Assembly (NCBI GenBank): GCA_036013055.1 | Contig: DASCQM010000016.1 | Coordinates: 62,001 to 126,000 of the forward strand | Direction: 5' to 3' | Length of the DNA: 64,000 nucleotides | From: SHYR01 sp036013055 | Lineage (GTDB): Bacteria; Chloroflexota; Dehalococcoidia; UBA2979 | Shown here: one piece after another, positions 7,279 through 15,285 of the stretch | Position numbering within the stretch: position 1 is the stretch's first letter | Layout: each line of letters begins with the position of its first letter | Translations under genes and position numbers: made by a program | Notes under the pieces: model-generated | What the model saw: the letters and a program-made list of their open reading frames with translations, nothing else | Databases searched by the model: none | Told to the model about the DNA's origin: nothing

Positions 7279-8420
7279 CAGCCACCGCCCTTGCTCAGAA
7301 TCATCGTTGCGTGCGTCGTCATGATGCCGCCCTGCTGCGAGACGAGGCCGACCTCGGCATCCGCGACCTGGCGCTCGCCGCCCTCGCCGCGAAGCTGGCG
7401 TACCGCCTCGACGACGAGTTGCGTGCCCGGCATGCCGGTCTCAGAGAGCAGGCCGCCGGCCGTGTTGATCGGGAACTCGCCGCCGACGTGCGTGCGCTGG
7501 TCCTCGTAGAAGCCGCCGCCCTCGCCCTTCTTCACGAAGCCGTAGTCCTCAAGCGTGATCAGCGGGACGACGGTGAAGCAGTCGTAGATCTCGGCGAAGT
7601 CGATGTCCCGAGGCCCGAGCCCGGCCGACGTGAATGCCATCTCGCCCGCCACCTTCGCGCCACTGGTGGCGAGGTCGCCCCGACGGTAGAAGTCCCACGA
7701 GGGGTGGCCCTGGCCGATGCCTTCAATGTAGACGAGCGGCTTGCCGAGGTCCTTCGCGCGGTCCTCGCTGGTGATGATGTAGGCCGCGCCGCCGTCGGAG
7801 ACCGGGCAGCAGTCGAGCAGGTGGAAGGGCTCGGCGACCCACCGCGAGTGCTCATAGTCGTCGTGCGTGATCGGCTCCCGGAAGTGCGCGTTCGGGTTCA
7901 TCGATGCGTGTGTGCGGTGGGCGATCGCCACGTTGCCGAGCTGCTCGTGCGTCGTGCCGTACTCGTACATGTGCCGGCGCGCGATCATCGCGTAGCTCGA
8001 CGGCGCTCCGAAGAGCCCGGCAACGGCGTCATCGCCGCGCGGTCGCGCATACGTCGCGCGGTCGCCGGTGGCGGGATTGTCACCGTACGCGCAGGCGATG
8101 TACTCGGCCTGCCCCAGTTCGAGCGCGCTGATCGCGTACTGAATCAGCCCGATGTTGCTCGCGCCCGCCTGGTCGAGCGTGCCGGTCACTCTCGGAACGA
8201 TGCGCAGCGCTTCGGCGACCTTCGGTGCCCAGAGCATCGGGAAGTTCGATGACGGCGCCTTCGTTAGCACGCCGTCGATCTGGTCGGTGGTGAGGCCCGC
8301 GTCCGCGATCGCCGCGTGGATTGCCATCACGTTGTGCGCCAGCGCCGAGACGCCGGGATTCTTGCCGTACGGCGTGTTGCCGACACCGACGATGCAGTAC
8401 CGCTGGCGAAGCTGTTTCAC
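7278..8420 (-). CDS. thiolase-superfamily protein of the lipid-transfer/Ltp2 type, likely aldolase rather than thiolase
   Basis: This is a 380-residue thiolase-fold protein. The segment that normally carries the nucleophilic cysteine reads DQAGASNIGLIQYA, with no Cys. The GHP motif of the second catalytic region is replaced by ETGMPGTQ. Both key thiolase residues are therefore missing, as in DUF35-associated members such as Ltp2 aldolases. I chose the GTG at 8420 (MKQLRQRY after initiation) because GGAG lies five bases upstream; the frame runs to 8486 but without support. It is coupled to the DUF35 gene. A role in carbon-carbon bond cleavage of a beta-hydroxyacyl-CoA is inferred from that pairing. 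Confidence 0.88.
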   Translation of the reverse strand: MKQLRQRYCIVGVGNTPYGKNPGVSALAHNVMAIHAAIADAGLTTDQIDGVLTKAPSSNFPMLWAPKVAEALRIVPRVTGTLDQAGASNIGLIQYAISALELGQAEYIACAYGDNPATGDRATYARPRGDDAVAGLFGAPSSYAMIARRHMYEYGTTHEQLGNVAIAHRTHASMNPNAHFREPITHDDYEHSRWVAEPFHLLDCCPVSDGGAAYIITSEDRAKDLGKPLVYIEGIGQGHPSWDFYRRGDLATSGAKVAGEMAFTSAGLGPRDIDFAEIYDCFTVVPLITLEDYGFVKKGEGGGFYEDQRTHVGGEFPINTAGGLLSETGMPGTQLVVEAVRQLRGEGGERQVADAEVGLVSQQGGIMTTHATMILSKGGG

Positions 8421-8459
8421 GTGGACTCCAGTCTCGACAACGTCTAAGCGCCGCCCCGT

Positions 8460-8465
8460 TATACT
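8460..8465 (+). promoter_or_regulatory. candidate -10 element for the CoA-transferase genes
   Basis: TATACT lies in the roughly 100-base gap between divergent genes, 58 bases before the first CoA-transferase start. A weak TCGACA (8434-8439) lies 20 bases upstream as a possible -35, longer than the usual 17. It is judged by eye only. Confidence 0.4.
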
Positions 8466-8523
8466 CCATTCTCCGGCGAGGAACATGCTGTCTGACGCTC
8501 GCCGTCTGACGTTGGAGAGTCGA

Positions 8524-9723
8524 ATGGCCGACGCTGCGGGCGCCCTCGACGGTCTGCGCGTACTCGATCTCGCGAGCGGCAGCTTTGGCTACAGCGGACG
8601 GCTGCTCTCCGGCTTTGGCGCCGAGGTCGTGAAGGTCGAGCGGCCCGAGGGCGACATGCTGCGGGCGTGGCCGCCGTTCGCCGATGACGAGCCCCACGTT
8701 GAACGCGGACTGCGGCACCTGCATCTCAGTTCCGGCAAGCGGGGCATCACGCTGGACGTCGAAACGGAGTCGGGTCGGGCGCTGTTGCGTCGGTTGGTGC
8801 GCGAGGCCGACGTGCTGATCGAGAGCTTCGACGCCGGCTACCTGGCCGAACTCGGGATCGGCTATGACAACCTGATCGAGGAGCGCCCGGACCTCGTAAT
8901 GGTTTCGATCACGCACTTCGGGCAGGACGGGCCGTACGCCGAATATCGCGGCTCTGAGATCGTTGCTGCCGCGCTTGGCGGCTACCTGAAGCTGACCGGT
9001 GATCCCGACCGTGAGCCAGTGAAGCCGTACGACGATCTTGTCACGCAGCAGGCGGCGCTGCACGGCGCAGTCGCCGCGATCACGGGCGTCTTCCACCGTG
9101 ATGCGGCCGGCGAGGGCGACCACTTCGATGTCGCGGTCGTCGATACCGCGCTCTTCCTGCTTGGTGGTCCGGCGCAGACGTACTACTTCGACGGAGATGT
9201 GATCAGCCGCAAGGGTGCGCGGCTACTGCACTCCAACCCGCAGTACACGTATCCCTCGACGGTGCGGCCCTGCAAGGACGGGCACATCCACGCCCACTCC
9301 AACAACCGCCACCCCGATCTGCTCGCGGTGTTGCTCGAGGATCCGGTCGTCGATGACCTGATGGATACGCCGATGGGCAACGCCGACGAGATCGACCGGC
9401 GGATGGACGCGTGGCTCGCGCAGCACGACAAGTTCGAGGTCGTGCGACGCGCGCAGGAGCTGCGGTTACCGTTCACGGAGGTGCTGACGCCGCGGGAGAC
9501 GCTGAACGACGCCCATCTCGCTGACCGCCAGTTCTTCCAGCAGATCGAGCACCCGGAGGCGGGCACGGTCACCCAGCCGGGTGCGGCGGCGATGATGACG
9601 GCGACGCCGTGGCAGCAGCGACGCGCGCCGCTGCTCGGCGAGCACACCGCCGACGTGCTCGCGGACTGGCTCGACCTCGGCGCGCCTGCGGTCGAGGCAC
9701 TGCGCGAGCAGGGGGCAATCTGA
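8524..9723 (+). CDS. class III (CaiB/BaiF family) acyl-CoA transferase
   Basis: This enzyme (399 aa) moves CoA between acyl groups by a mechanism using an active-site Asp. The N-terminal Rossmann-type segment (LRVLDLASG, FGAEVVKVERPEGD) and the segment HFDVAVVDTAL, which carries the candidate catalytic Asp, are family hallmarks. The ATG at 8524 follows GGAG about eight bases upstream; earlier in-frame starts lack that support. The gene begins a rightward trio with a second CoA-transferase and a MaoC-like protein, divergent from the thiolase-like gene. Its donor and acceptor acids are unknown. It probably activates or recycles the CoA ester handled by the neighbouring catabolic enzymes. Confidence 0.9.
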   Translation: MADAAGALDGLRVLDLASGSFGYSGRLLSGFGAEVVKVERPEGDMLRAWPPFADDEPHVERGLRHLHLSSGKRGITLDVETESGRALLRRLVREADVLIESFDAGYLAELGIGYDNLIEERPDLVMVSITHFGQDGPYAEYRGSEIVAAALGGYLKLTGDPDREPVKPYDDLVTQQAALHGAVAAITGVFHRDAAGEGDHFDVAVVDTALFLLGGPAQTYYFDGDVISRKGARLLHSNPQYTYPSTVRPCKDGHIHAHSNNRHPDLLAVLLEDPVVDDLMDTPMGNADEIDRRMDAWLAQHDKFEVVRRAQELRLPFTEVLTPRETLNDAHLADRQFFQQIEHPEAGTVTQPGAAAMMTATPWQQRRAPLLGEHTADVLADWLDLGAPAVEALREQGAI

Positions 9724-10958
9724 TGGCGAGCGCGTTGCAGGGCATCCGTGTCGTCGAACTGACCGTCGCCGTGGCGGGGCCCGTTGCGGGCGCGACACTC
9801 GCCGACATGGGTGCCGACGTGATCAAGGTCGAGCAGCCGCAGGGCCGGTCGCCGTCCTCGTCGGCGGTCCCGCCCGCCGTTGCTGGTGCGCCCGATCTGC
9901 CCTACAACCGGGCGCCGTTCTTCAACGAGCTGCACCGCGGCAAGCGGCATCTGGCGATGGATCTCGCCACTGAGGACGGGCACGCGCTCTTCCTGCGGAT
10001 CGCCGCCGAGGCGGACGTCGTGATCGAGAACTTCTCGCCGCGTGTCGTCGGCAACCTGCGCGTTGATTACGCGGCGCTGCGGGAGGTGAAGCCGGACATC
10101 ATCTGCATCTCGATGCCGGCCTTCGGCAAGACCGGGCCGTACGCGAACCGTGGCTCTTACGGCCCGGGTATCGACGCGATGAGTGGCCTCTCGCATCTCA
10201 CCGGGTACATGGACCGTGGCCCCGGCAAACCCGCGAACTTCTACTGCGACCAGAACGCCGGCATGACTGCCGCGCTCACTGCTCTTTCCGCGCTGCGGCA
10301 TCGCAATCGCACCGGCGAGGGACAGTACATCGAACTCTCGATGCTCGAAGGCGAGCTGCAGGTGCTCGCGCCAGCGCTGATGGACGCCGCCGTCAATGGC
10401 CGCGAGCAATATCGCAGCGGCAATCGTCACGCGTGGATGGCTCCGCACGGCCTCTATCGCTGCGCCGGTGAGGACAACTGGGTCGCGCTGGCCGTCGATA
10501 GCAACGAGGCGTGGCTCTCGCTCTGCGCGGTGATCGGGCGCGGCGATCTTCCCGCCGATCCTCAGTTCGCGACGCGCGCCGATCGTTACGCGAACCAGCA
10601 CCTGATCGATCCACTGATCGAGGAGTGGACGCTGCAGCGCACGCACTACGAGGCGCAGCACCGTCTGCAGGCCGCGGGCGTCTCCGCCGGCGCGGTGCTC
10701 GATGTCGCCGAGGTGCACGACGACCCGCAGCTCAAACACCGAGAGAGCCTCGCGTTTGTCGATCATCCGCAGATGGGCCCCTTCCCGCACACGCGGACGG
10801 CCTGGCGCTCCCGGCGCGGCAACCACGGCGTCGCCGGTCCCGCGCCGGCGTACGGCGATGGCATTGAACACGTACTGAAGAGCCTGCTCGGGCTCTCCGA
10901 CGAAGAGATCGAAGCAGTGGTCGCGAGCGGCGTCGTCGCCCGCGTCCCGACAGGCTAG
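9723..10958 (+). CDS. second class III (CaiB/BaiF family) acyl-CoA transferase
   Basis: The 411-residue paralogue begins at an ATG overlapping the previous stop (TGATG, 9721-9725). It shares the VVELTVAVAGP and MGADVIKVEQPQG signatures. The segment equivalent to the catalytic-Asp strand reads YIELSMLEGE, with Glu at the position where Asp is usual, so either a different acidic residue is used or the role differs. The tandem coupling suggests the two proteins form a heteromeric enzyme, as known for some two-subunit class III transferases, although two separate activities remain possible. The downstream MaoC-like gene starts 10 bases after it. The substrate is unknown. Confidence 0.88.
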   Translation: MASALQGIRVVELTVAVAGPVAGATLADMGADVIKVEQPQGRSPSSSAVPPAVAGAPDLPYNRAPFFNELHRGKRHLAMDLATEDGHALFLRIAAEADVVIENFSPRVVGNLRVDYAALREVKPDIICISMPAFGKTGPYANRGSYGPGIDAMSGLSHLTGYMDRGPGKPANFYCDQNAGMTAALTALSALRHRNRTGEGQYIELSMLEGELQVLAPALMDAAVNGREQYRSGNRHAWMAPHGLYRCAGEDNWVALAVDSNEAWLSLCAVIGRGDLPADPQFATRADRYANQHLIDPLIEEWTLQRTHYEAQHRLQAAGVSAGAVLDVAEVHDDPQLKHRESLAFVDHPQMGPFPHTRTAWRSRRGNHGVAGPAPAYGDGIEHVLKSLLGLSDEEIEAVVASGVVARVPTG

Positions 10959-10968
10959 GAGCAGCACG

Positions 10969-11805
10969 ATGACCGCGACCCCACAGGCGATCGAGCGACA
11001 GATCACCGCCTACATCGATAACGAGGAGAGCCTGAACGTCATCCATGACCCGAAGAAGGCGTCTGAGTACGGCTACCAGGCGGCGCTCGTCACCGGCGTC
11101 GTCACCTACGGGTGGGCGGTACCGGCGATCATCGAGGCCGTCGGCGAGAGCTGGCCGGAGAGCGGCTGGGTCGAGATGGCCTTCCGCCGCCCCGTCTACG
11201 ACGGTGATGAGATCACGCTGCGCGTGACGCCGCAGCCCGGCGATGGCGACGCCTTCGACTGGCTCGCGCTCAACGCCGACGAGGATCGCTGCGTGATTGG
11301 TTCGGCGGGCGCCGGTCGCGCCCCGTGGTTCGACGAGCTGACCGAGCCGCCGGCACGCCGTACGGCGGAACCCGCCGCTGACCCGAAGGTAGAGCTGACG
11401 CTCGCGAACGCGCCACTCGGCGAGGAGTTGCGGCCGATGGGCGTCGCTGTGTCGCTTGAAGAGGCCGCGGAACTTGCCTCACGCGTACGCGACGACGACC
11501 CGCGCTGGTCCGGCGACGGTGCGCTTGTTCACCCGAACTGGCTGGCCAGCCAGATGTACCGGCTGCTGCTCCACTCCTACGACTTCTACCCCTCGATGCA
11601 CGTCCGCAGCCAGATCCAGCAGCTCGCCCTGGCGCGTGCCGGGCAGACGCTGACGATGGCGGCGACGTTCCTTGAGGCGTACGAGCGCAAGGTGCACCAC
11701 TACGCGACCCTCGGCGGTTCGATCTTCGCGGAGGACGGCACGGAAGTCTTCCGCGTGCGCTACTCGACGGTCTTCCACATCGCCAAGCGTGAGCAGGACG
11801 GCTAG
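10969..11805 (+). CDS. MaoC-like double hot-dog fold dehydratase/hydratase
   Basis: The 278-residue protein appears to contain two hot-dog domains. The N-terminal part has YGYQAALVTGVVTYG and an FRRPVYDGDE strand, and the C-terminal part has a long FYPSMHVRSQIQQL helix region and a FRVRYSTVF strand. MaoC-type proteins add or remove water at C2-C3 of acyl-CoA. The classical hydratase-2 motif with adjacent Asp and His is not obvious, so the activity is a family-based guess. The ATG at 10969 is preceded by AGGAGC. It is the last gene of the CoA-transferase trio. Together with the DUF35 and thiolase-like genes it could supply the hydratase half of a hydratase-aldolase system. Confidence 0.72.
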   Translation: MTATPQAIERQITAYIDNEESLNVIHDPKKASEYGYQAALVTGVVTYGWAVPAIIEAVGESWPESGWVEMAFRRPVYDGDEITLRVTPQPGDGDAFDWLALNADEDRCVIGSAGAGRAPWFDELTEPPARRTAEPAADPKVELTLANAPLGEELRPMGVAVSLEEAAELASRVRDDDPRWSGDGALVHPNWLASQMYRLLLHSYDFYPSMHVRSQIQQLALARAGQTLTMAATFLEAYERKVHHYATLGGSIFAEDGTEVFRVRYSTVFHIAKREQDG

Positions 11806-12379
11806 CTAGCGGGCGGGCAGGCGGTCGGTCGCTTGCCAGACGCGCTCCATGATCGGGGCGCCCTCGACGGCCGGGTCGACGAACTCGGGGCGGTAGAGCC
11901 CGCGATTGACGTCGGATGTGCCACGAATGACGACGGGGCGCAGGCGGAAGCCGATCACGCGGTCCGCGGTGAAGCCGACCTCGATCACCATGCTTTGCGT
12001 CGTCGGCACTGACCACGATTGGTCGAAGATGAAGTTGCCGAGCGAGTAGGCGATCACGCCGTGCCCGCCGGAGGTTCCGTCGAGCGGACTGCGGTCTGTG
12101 ACCTCGACCGCCTGCACCCAGTGCGGATGGTTGCCGATCACCAGCGAGGCACCGGCGGCGATCGCGATGCCCGCCGCCTCGCGCTGCCGCGAGGTCGGGC
12201 TGGACGGCCTCGATGTGTTGGTCGCGCCGTCGCTGATCCAGTGGGCGCAGCGCATCGACATCGAGCTGAAGAGATTCCTCTTCTGGCGATCGTTCGATGT
12301 GATCGTCGAGCACCGCCACGCGCCGACCTGAGCGCACTAGCATCATCGGCTGCCGGTCCGGCCAGCCTGCCTGATTCAC
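11806..12379 (-). pseudogene. remnant of a CapA-family (poly-gamma-glutamate capsule type) metallophosphatase-like gene
   Basis: Roughly 130 residues of the C-terminal half are clear: SRQREAAGIAIAAGASLVIG, GNHPHWVQAVE and GVIAYSLGNFIFDQSWS match the end of CapA/PGA_cap proteins. In the region before about 12255 the related-looking segment PMMLVRSGRRVAVL is in a different frame, which suggests a frameshift. The N-terminal half, which should carry the DxH-type metal site, is missing, because tRNA-Phe begins less than 100 bases further on. The stop abuts the MaoC-like stop in CTAGCTAG. I read it as a truncated, non-functional gene. A short functional protein starting at the ATG at 12261 is less likely. 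Confidence 0.55.
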
Positions 12380-12460
12380 GCTCGATGCATCGACCTGCGA
12401 AGCGCGCGCGACGACTGCCTCCGCGCTGCCCGCGACCTAGTCACAGGCGAGCGTGCGCTG

Positions 12461-12466
12461 TAGATT
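12461..12466 (+). promoter_or_regulatory. candidate -10 box of tRNA-Phe
   Basis: TAGATT ends nine bases before the mature tRNA 5' end, a plausible distance for transcription starting just upstream of the tRNA. No convincing -35 was seen. Confidence 0.35.
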
Positions 12467-12475
12467 CGAATTCGT

Positions 12476-12551
12476 GCCGAGGTAGCTCAGTTGGTAGAGC
12501 ACGCGACTGAAAATCGCGGTGTCGCCAGTTCGATTCTGGCCCTCGGCACCA
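12476..12551 (+). tRNA. tRNA-Phe (anticodon GAA)
   Basis: A full cloverleaf can be drawn. The acceptor stem GCCGAGG (12476-12482) pairs with CCTCGGC (12541-12547). The anticodon stem CGCGA/TCGCG encloses the loop CTGAAAA with anticodon GAA at 12509-12511. The T-loop TTCGATT is flanked by GCCAG/CTGGC. A discriminator A and an encoded CCA (12549-12551) finish the gene. It stands alone, 75 bases before the convergent D-2-hydroxyacid dehydrogenase gene, and abuts a decayed gene on its left. The phenylalanyl-tRNA synthetase alpha gene is in the same window at its right edge. Confidence 0.97.
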
Positions 12552-12564
12552 TCAATTCGAACCT

Positions 12565-12586
12565 GCCGGGGCGGTGTCGTCCCGGC
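12565..12586 (+). terminator. putative intrinsic terminator behind tRNA-Phe
   Basis: An eight-pair stem (GCCGGGGC with GTCCCGGC, one G-U pair) with a six-base loop is followed by a pyrimidine-rich run (TTCCTCGTTTCC). It begins 14 bases after the tRNA. Confidence 0.55.
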
Positions 12587-12625
12587 TTCCTCGTTTCCGA
12601 GTGCGTGACGCGAGCTCCGCGGCAA

Positions 12626-13690
12626 CTAATACAGGCGAGCCTTGTCGAGCACGTTCATCATGTCGCCTTCGCGGCCTTCGACGTAGCAGCGCAGGTTGTG
12701 GCTGAAGATCTCGGTGATCTTGCGATTCTCGCTCGCAACCGTGCTCGCTGAGTGCGGACTGATGATCACGTTCGGCAGCTCCCAGAGCGGGCTCTCGGCC
12801 GGCAACGGTTCGACGGCGAAGACATCCAGTCCCGCGAACGCCACCTGCTCGGTGCGCAGGGCGTCGATCAGTGCGACCTCGTCGACGACCTGCCCGCGCG
12901 CGACGTTGACGAAGACCGCTCCCGGCTTCAACGCCGCGAAGGCTGCGCGGTCCATCAGCCCGGCAGTGTCAGGCGTGTCCGGCACAGCAAGGACGAGTGC
13001 GTCCGTCTCGGCCAGCATCTCGTGCAGCCGCTCCGACGAGAACAGCTCGTCGACGCCGAGTTCTTCGGCAGTGTGATCCGAGCCGGGGCGGGCGAGCGCG
13101 ACGACCCGCATCCCGAACGCCCGTCCGACGGCGGCAACGCGGAGCCCGATGCTGCCGACGCCGACGATCGCCAGCGTCCTCCCTTCCAGGTCGTCGCTGC
13201 AGAATCGCTCCCAGCGCCGGTGGTGGCTCTCCTCCTGCATGTAGCGCTGATGCTTGGCGTGGCTGAGCAGTGTCAGCATTGCGAACTCCGCGAGCGGGCC
13301 GGCGTGGACGCCTCTCGCGGTCGTGACGAGGACGTCGGTGCCGACAAGGCCGAGCCGCTCGACCGTGCGACCGACGCCGGTGCTGGTGCCCTGGATCCAC
13401 TTCACTCGAGGCGCATAGGCGAGTCCGCCCGTGCCATCGAAGGCTCTCGGTGGGAAGTCCCAGAGCACGTCAGCGCGAGCGAGATTCTCTTGCCAGCGCT
13501 GCTCCTGCTCGGGCGAACGCTCGAAGGCCTCGTCCCCCTTGTGATCGGCGACATAGAGCGTCGGCGGCAGGAGATCGGGCTCGTAGAGCACATCAATATC
13601 GTCCGGCGCGACCGCTCGAAGCGCGTCGACGTGCTCCTGCTCGAGCGGGGTCGCGATGAAGACAGTCAGCTTCGTGCGCGCGTTCGCCAT
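12626..13690 (-). CDS. D-isomer-specific 2-hydroxyacid dehydrogenase family protein
   Basis: This NAD(P)-dependent oxidoreductase of 354 residues belongs to the phosphoglycerate/glycerate/hydroxyacid dehydrogenase family. The Rossmann motif GVGSIGLRVA lies around residue 175. The catalytic triad is visible as Arg in NVARGQVVDE, Glu in DVFAVEPLP and His in ISPHSAST. The C-terminal NAD domain is well conserved, and the N-terminal substrate domain is divergent, so the substrate (glyoxylate/hydroxypyruvate, or another 2-oxoacid) is not assignable. It lacks the ACT or regulatory domain of SerA. The ATG at 13690 is preceded by a GCAGGA-type site. It is divergent from the DRTGG gene. Confidence 0.92.
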   Translation of the reverse strand: MANARTKLTVFIATPLEQEHVDALRAVAPDDIDVLYEPDLLPPTLYVADHKGDEAFERSPEQEQRWQENLARADVLWDFPPRAFDGTGGLAYAPRVKWIQGTSTGVGRTVERLGLVGTDVLVTTARGVHAGPLAEFAMLTLLSHAKHQRYMQEESHHRRWERFCSDDLEGRTLAIVGVGSIGLRVAAVGRAFGMRVVALARPGSDHTAEELGVDELFSSERLHEMLAETDALVLAVPDTPDTAGLMDRAAFAALKPGAVFVNVARGQVVDEVALIDALRTEQVAFAGLDVFAVEPLPAESPLWELPNVIISPHSASTVASENRKITEIFSHNLRCYVEGREGDMMNVLDKARLY

Positions 13691-13738
13691 CGCGGTCCTG
13701 CTTTCGCCAGATCCCGGCGGATCTCGTGGGTTGCAGTG

Positions 13739-13744
13739 ACTCTA
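13739..13744 (-). promoter_or_regulatory. candidate -10 box for the 2-hydroxyacid dehydrogenase
   Basis: TAGAGT on the minus strand lies 48 bases upstream of the start. The facing gene has the same hexamer on the plus strand (13824-13829). No -35 was recognised for either. Confidence 0.3.
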
Positions 13745-13823
13745 CCCGAACGTCTGCTCGTCGCGTCCGTCGTCGGGCGGCACTTCACCCGATGCGGGCT
13801 ATGGCATACGGCACCGTCCCTGC

Positions 13824-13829
13824 TAGAGT
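13824..13829 (+). promoter_or_regulatory. candidate -10 box for the DRTGG-domain gene
   Basis: TAGAGT lies 29 bases before the ATG at 13859. The Shine-Dalgarno sequence AGAGG at 13846-13850 would be included in the transcript. Confidence 0.35.
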
Positions 13830-13858
13830 TCGCGGGCAGCGCAGCAGAGGTGAGCGTG

Positions 13859-14692
13859 ATGGCCACAATCGTCGTTGGCAGTGCCGAGCAAGCCGCCGGG
13901 GCGACCACCGTCGCCGTTGGGCTGGCGCATCGACTGGCATACGCGGGCCACAACGTGCGCCTCGAACGACTCGCCGGCGGCGACCGCGCGGCCGAGGACG
14001 CGGCGCTCTTCGCGACGCTGGACTTCGCGACTTCATCCGGTTCGCCGATCGGCGAGGTCAGCGATGCCGTCGAGGGCGTGACCGTGATCGATACGTCGAC
14101 GGGTGGCGCGAACGCGGCGCAGGGCGCGGGCCGTCGGCTCTTGCTGGTGACCGCCGCTGGCGCCGGTAGCGCGGACGATACGGTGCTCAGTAATCACGCT
14201 GACGCGGCTGCCGTGCTCTCGTTGCCGGAAGACCGTCTGCTCGCCGCTCCCACCGTTGGAAGCCTGATCGAGGCCAGCGGGGCAGAGGTGCTTGCCCGCT
14301 CCGTCGAGGGTGAATCGGTGCTCTGTGAGCACATCGTCGTGGGGCCGATCTTCGAGGATGCAGACGAGCCTCACTTCGACCGTTTCGCGCGTAAGGCGAT
14401 CGTCGCTCGTGCTGAGAAGGTCGACATCGCTCTCGCCGCACTGCGCAGCGACCCTCGCTGCCTGATCTTGACCGGCGGGCACGAGCCGAGCCCATACCTG
14501 CTCGACCGCGTCGCTGCCGGTCGCACTACGACGCTGCTGCTCGCGCCTGACGACACTGCAACGACCGTGCACTCGATCGAGGGTACGTTCGGCGTCGCAG
14601 CGTTCTCCGGCGAAGAGAAGATCGAACGCATCGGCGAACTGATGGCTGAGGCGATCGACGATGCGACGATCGACGCGCTGCTCGCAGGCTAG
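13859..14692 (+). CDS. DRTGG-domain protein with degenerate dethiobiotin synthetase-like (AAA_26) domain
   Basis: The 277-residue protein resembles the N-terminal regulatory half of some phosphotransacetylases. A BioD-like P-loop domain comes first, then a DRTGG domain starting near residue 155 (CEHIVVGPI, later LILTGGHEPS). The nucleotide loop reads GSAEQAAGATT, so the Lys of the Walker A GKT is absent and nucleotide binding is doubtful. There is no phosphotransacetylase domain. The ATG at 13859 follows AGAGG at eight bases, and the longer open frame upstream is a shadow of the opposite-strand gene. Stand-alone proteins of this type are found in many bacteria and archaea without an assigned role; a sensory or regulatory function is a guess. 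Confidence 0.78.
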   Translation: MATIVVGSAEQAAGATTVAVGLAHRLAYAGHNVRLERLAGGDRAAEDAALFATLDFATSSGSPIGEVSDAVEGVTVIDTSTGGANAAQGAGRRLLLVTAAGAGSADDTVLSNHADAAAVLSLPEDRLLAAPTVGSLIEASGAEVLARSVEGESVLCEHIVVGPIFEDADEPHFDRFARKAIVARAEKVDIALAALRSDPRCLILTGGHEPSPYLLDRVAAGRTTTLLLAPDDTATTVHSIEGTFGVAAFSGEEKIERIGELMAEAIDDATIDALLAG

Positions 14693-14750
14693 TGTGGACC
14701 ACCAGGCACGGTACTGCGACTAAACAAACGACACTGAGCTAACGACACAG

Positions 14751-14784
14751 AGAGACCCGGTGGCGGTTTGGCCACCGGGTCTCT
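14751..14784. terminator. bidirectional hairpin terminator
   Basis: A perfect 14-base inverted repeat (AGAGACCCGGTGGC and its complement) with loop GGTTTG lies between convergent genes ending at 14692 and 14824. The following bases are only moderately T-rich on the plus side (GCTTGTTCGG). Confidence 0.75.
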
Positions 14785-14823
14785 GCTTGTTCGGCTTCTG
14801 CCGCCTGTTCTGCTGACTCTCTG

Positions 14824-15285
14824 TCAGCTCCCTGCTGCCTGCGCCTCGGGGCGAGTCCAGTAGAGGACCGGTGCCATCAGGAACATCTCCGTCAGGCCGA
14901 GACCGATGAGCAGGACGCCGATGCCAATCACCAACTCAGAGACTTTGAATCCCATGACCGCCATGTTCAGGGAGTTCCGCAGGGTCAGACCCTTGAGGTA
15001 GGTCTCACGGTTCGGGTCATCCCGCTCCATGCCGGCGTACGGGCCGTACTTGCCGTACGTGTGCTCTTTGATCGTCGCCGCCTGGACGGTCGCCGTCTCA
15101 GCATCAGTCACTGCCGCGCTTGGAATCGACGCATCCTTTGAGGTAGTCACTTGCTCGTCTTGCAGTTCAGCCGTGACGAGCGTTTGAGCTTCGAATCCTT
15201 CGCCGATGGCGTAGGTGCCTCCAGCGATGAACAGCAGACCAACTACCACGGGAACGATCCAGAGGTATCTGCGAATGGTCCTCAT
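14824..15285 (-). CDS. conserved two-TM membrane protein of unknown function
   Basis: The 153-residue protein has a membrane segment at about residues 8-28 (LWIVPVVVGLLFIAGGTYAI). A polar, probably extracytoplasmic stretch of some 80 residues follows, then a second membrane segment at about residues 117-142. It resembles a small family I recall from Actinobacteria and Chloroflexota that has no assigned function; no catalytic motif is visible. A purine-rich GGAAAGG precedes the ATG by about five bases. It is monocistronic, bounded by a hairpin at its 3' end and a 229-base gap at its 5' end. Confidence 0.75.
   Translation of the reverse strand: MRTIRRYLWIVPVVVGLLFIAGGTYAIGEGFEAQTLVTAELQDEQVTTSKDASIPSAAVTDAETATVQAATIKEHTYGKYGPYAGMERDDPNRETYLKGLTLRNSLNMAVMGFKVSELVIGIGVLLIGLGLTEMFLMAPVLYWTRPEAQAAGS

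Noticed and set aside
9183..11006. 607-codon open frame on the minus strand opposite the CoA-transferases
   Set aside because: It is a shadow of the two CaiB-type genes in GC-rich DNA: composition is dominated by Arg, Ala and Val without any motif, and the plus-strand frames are clear enzymes.
12752..13858. Long plus-strand frame fused in front of the DRTGG gene
   Set aside because: It runs antisense through the hydroxyacid dehydrogenase. The ATG at 13859 with AGAGG upstream is the natural start.
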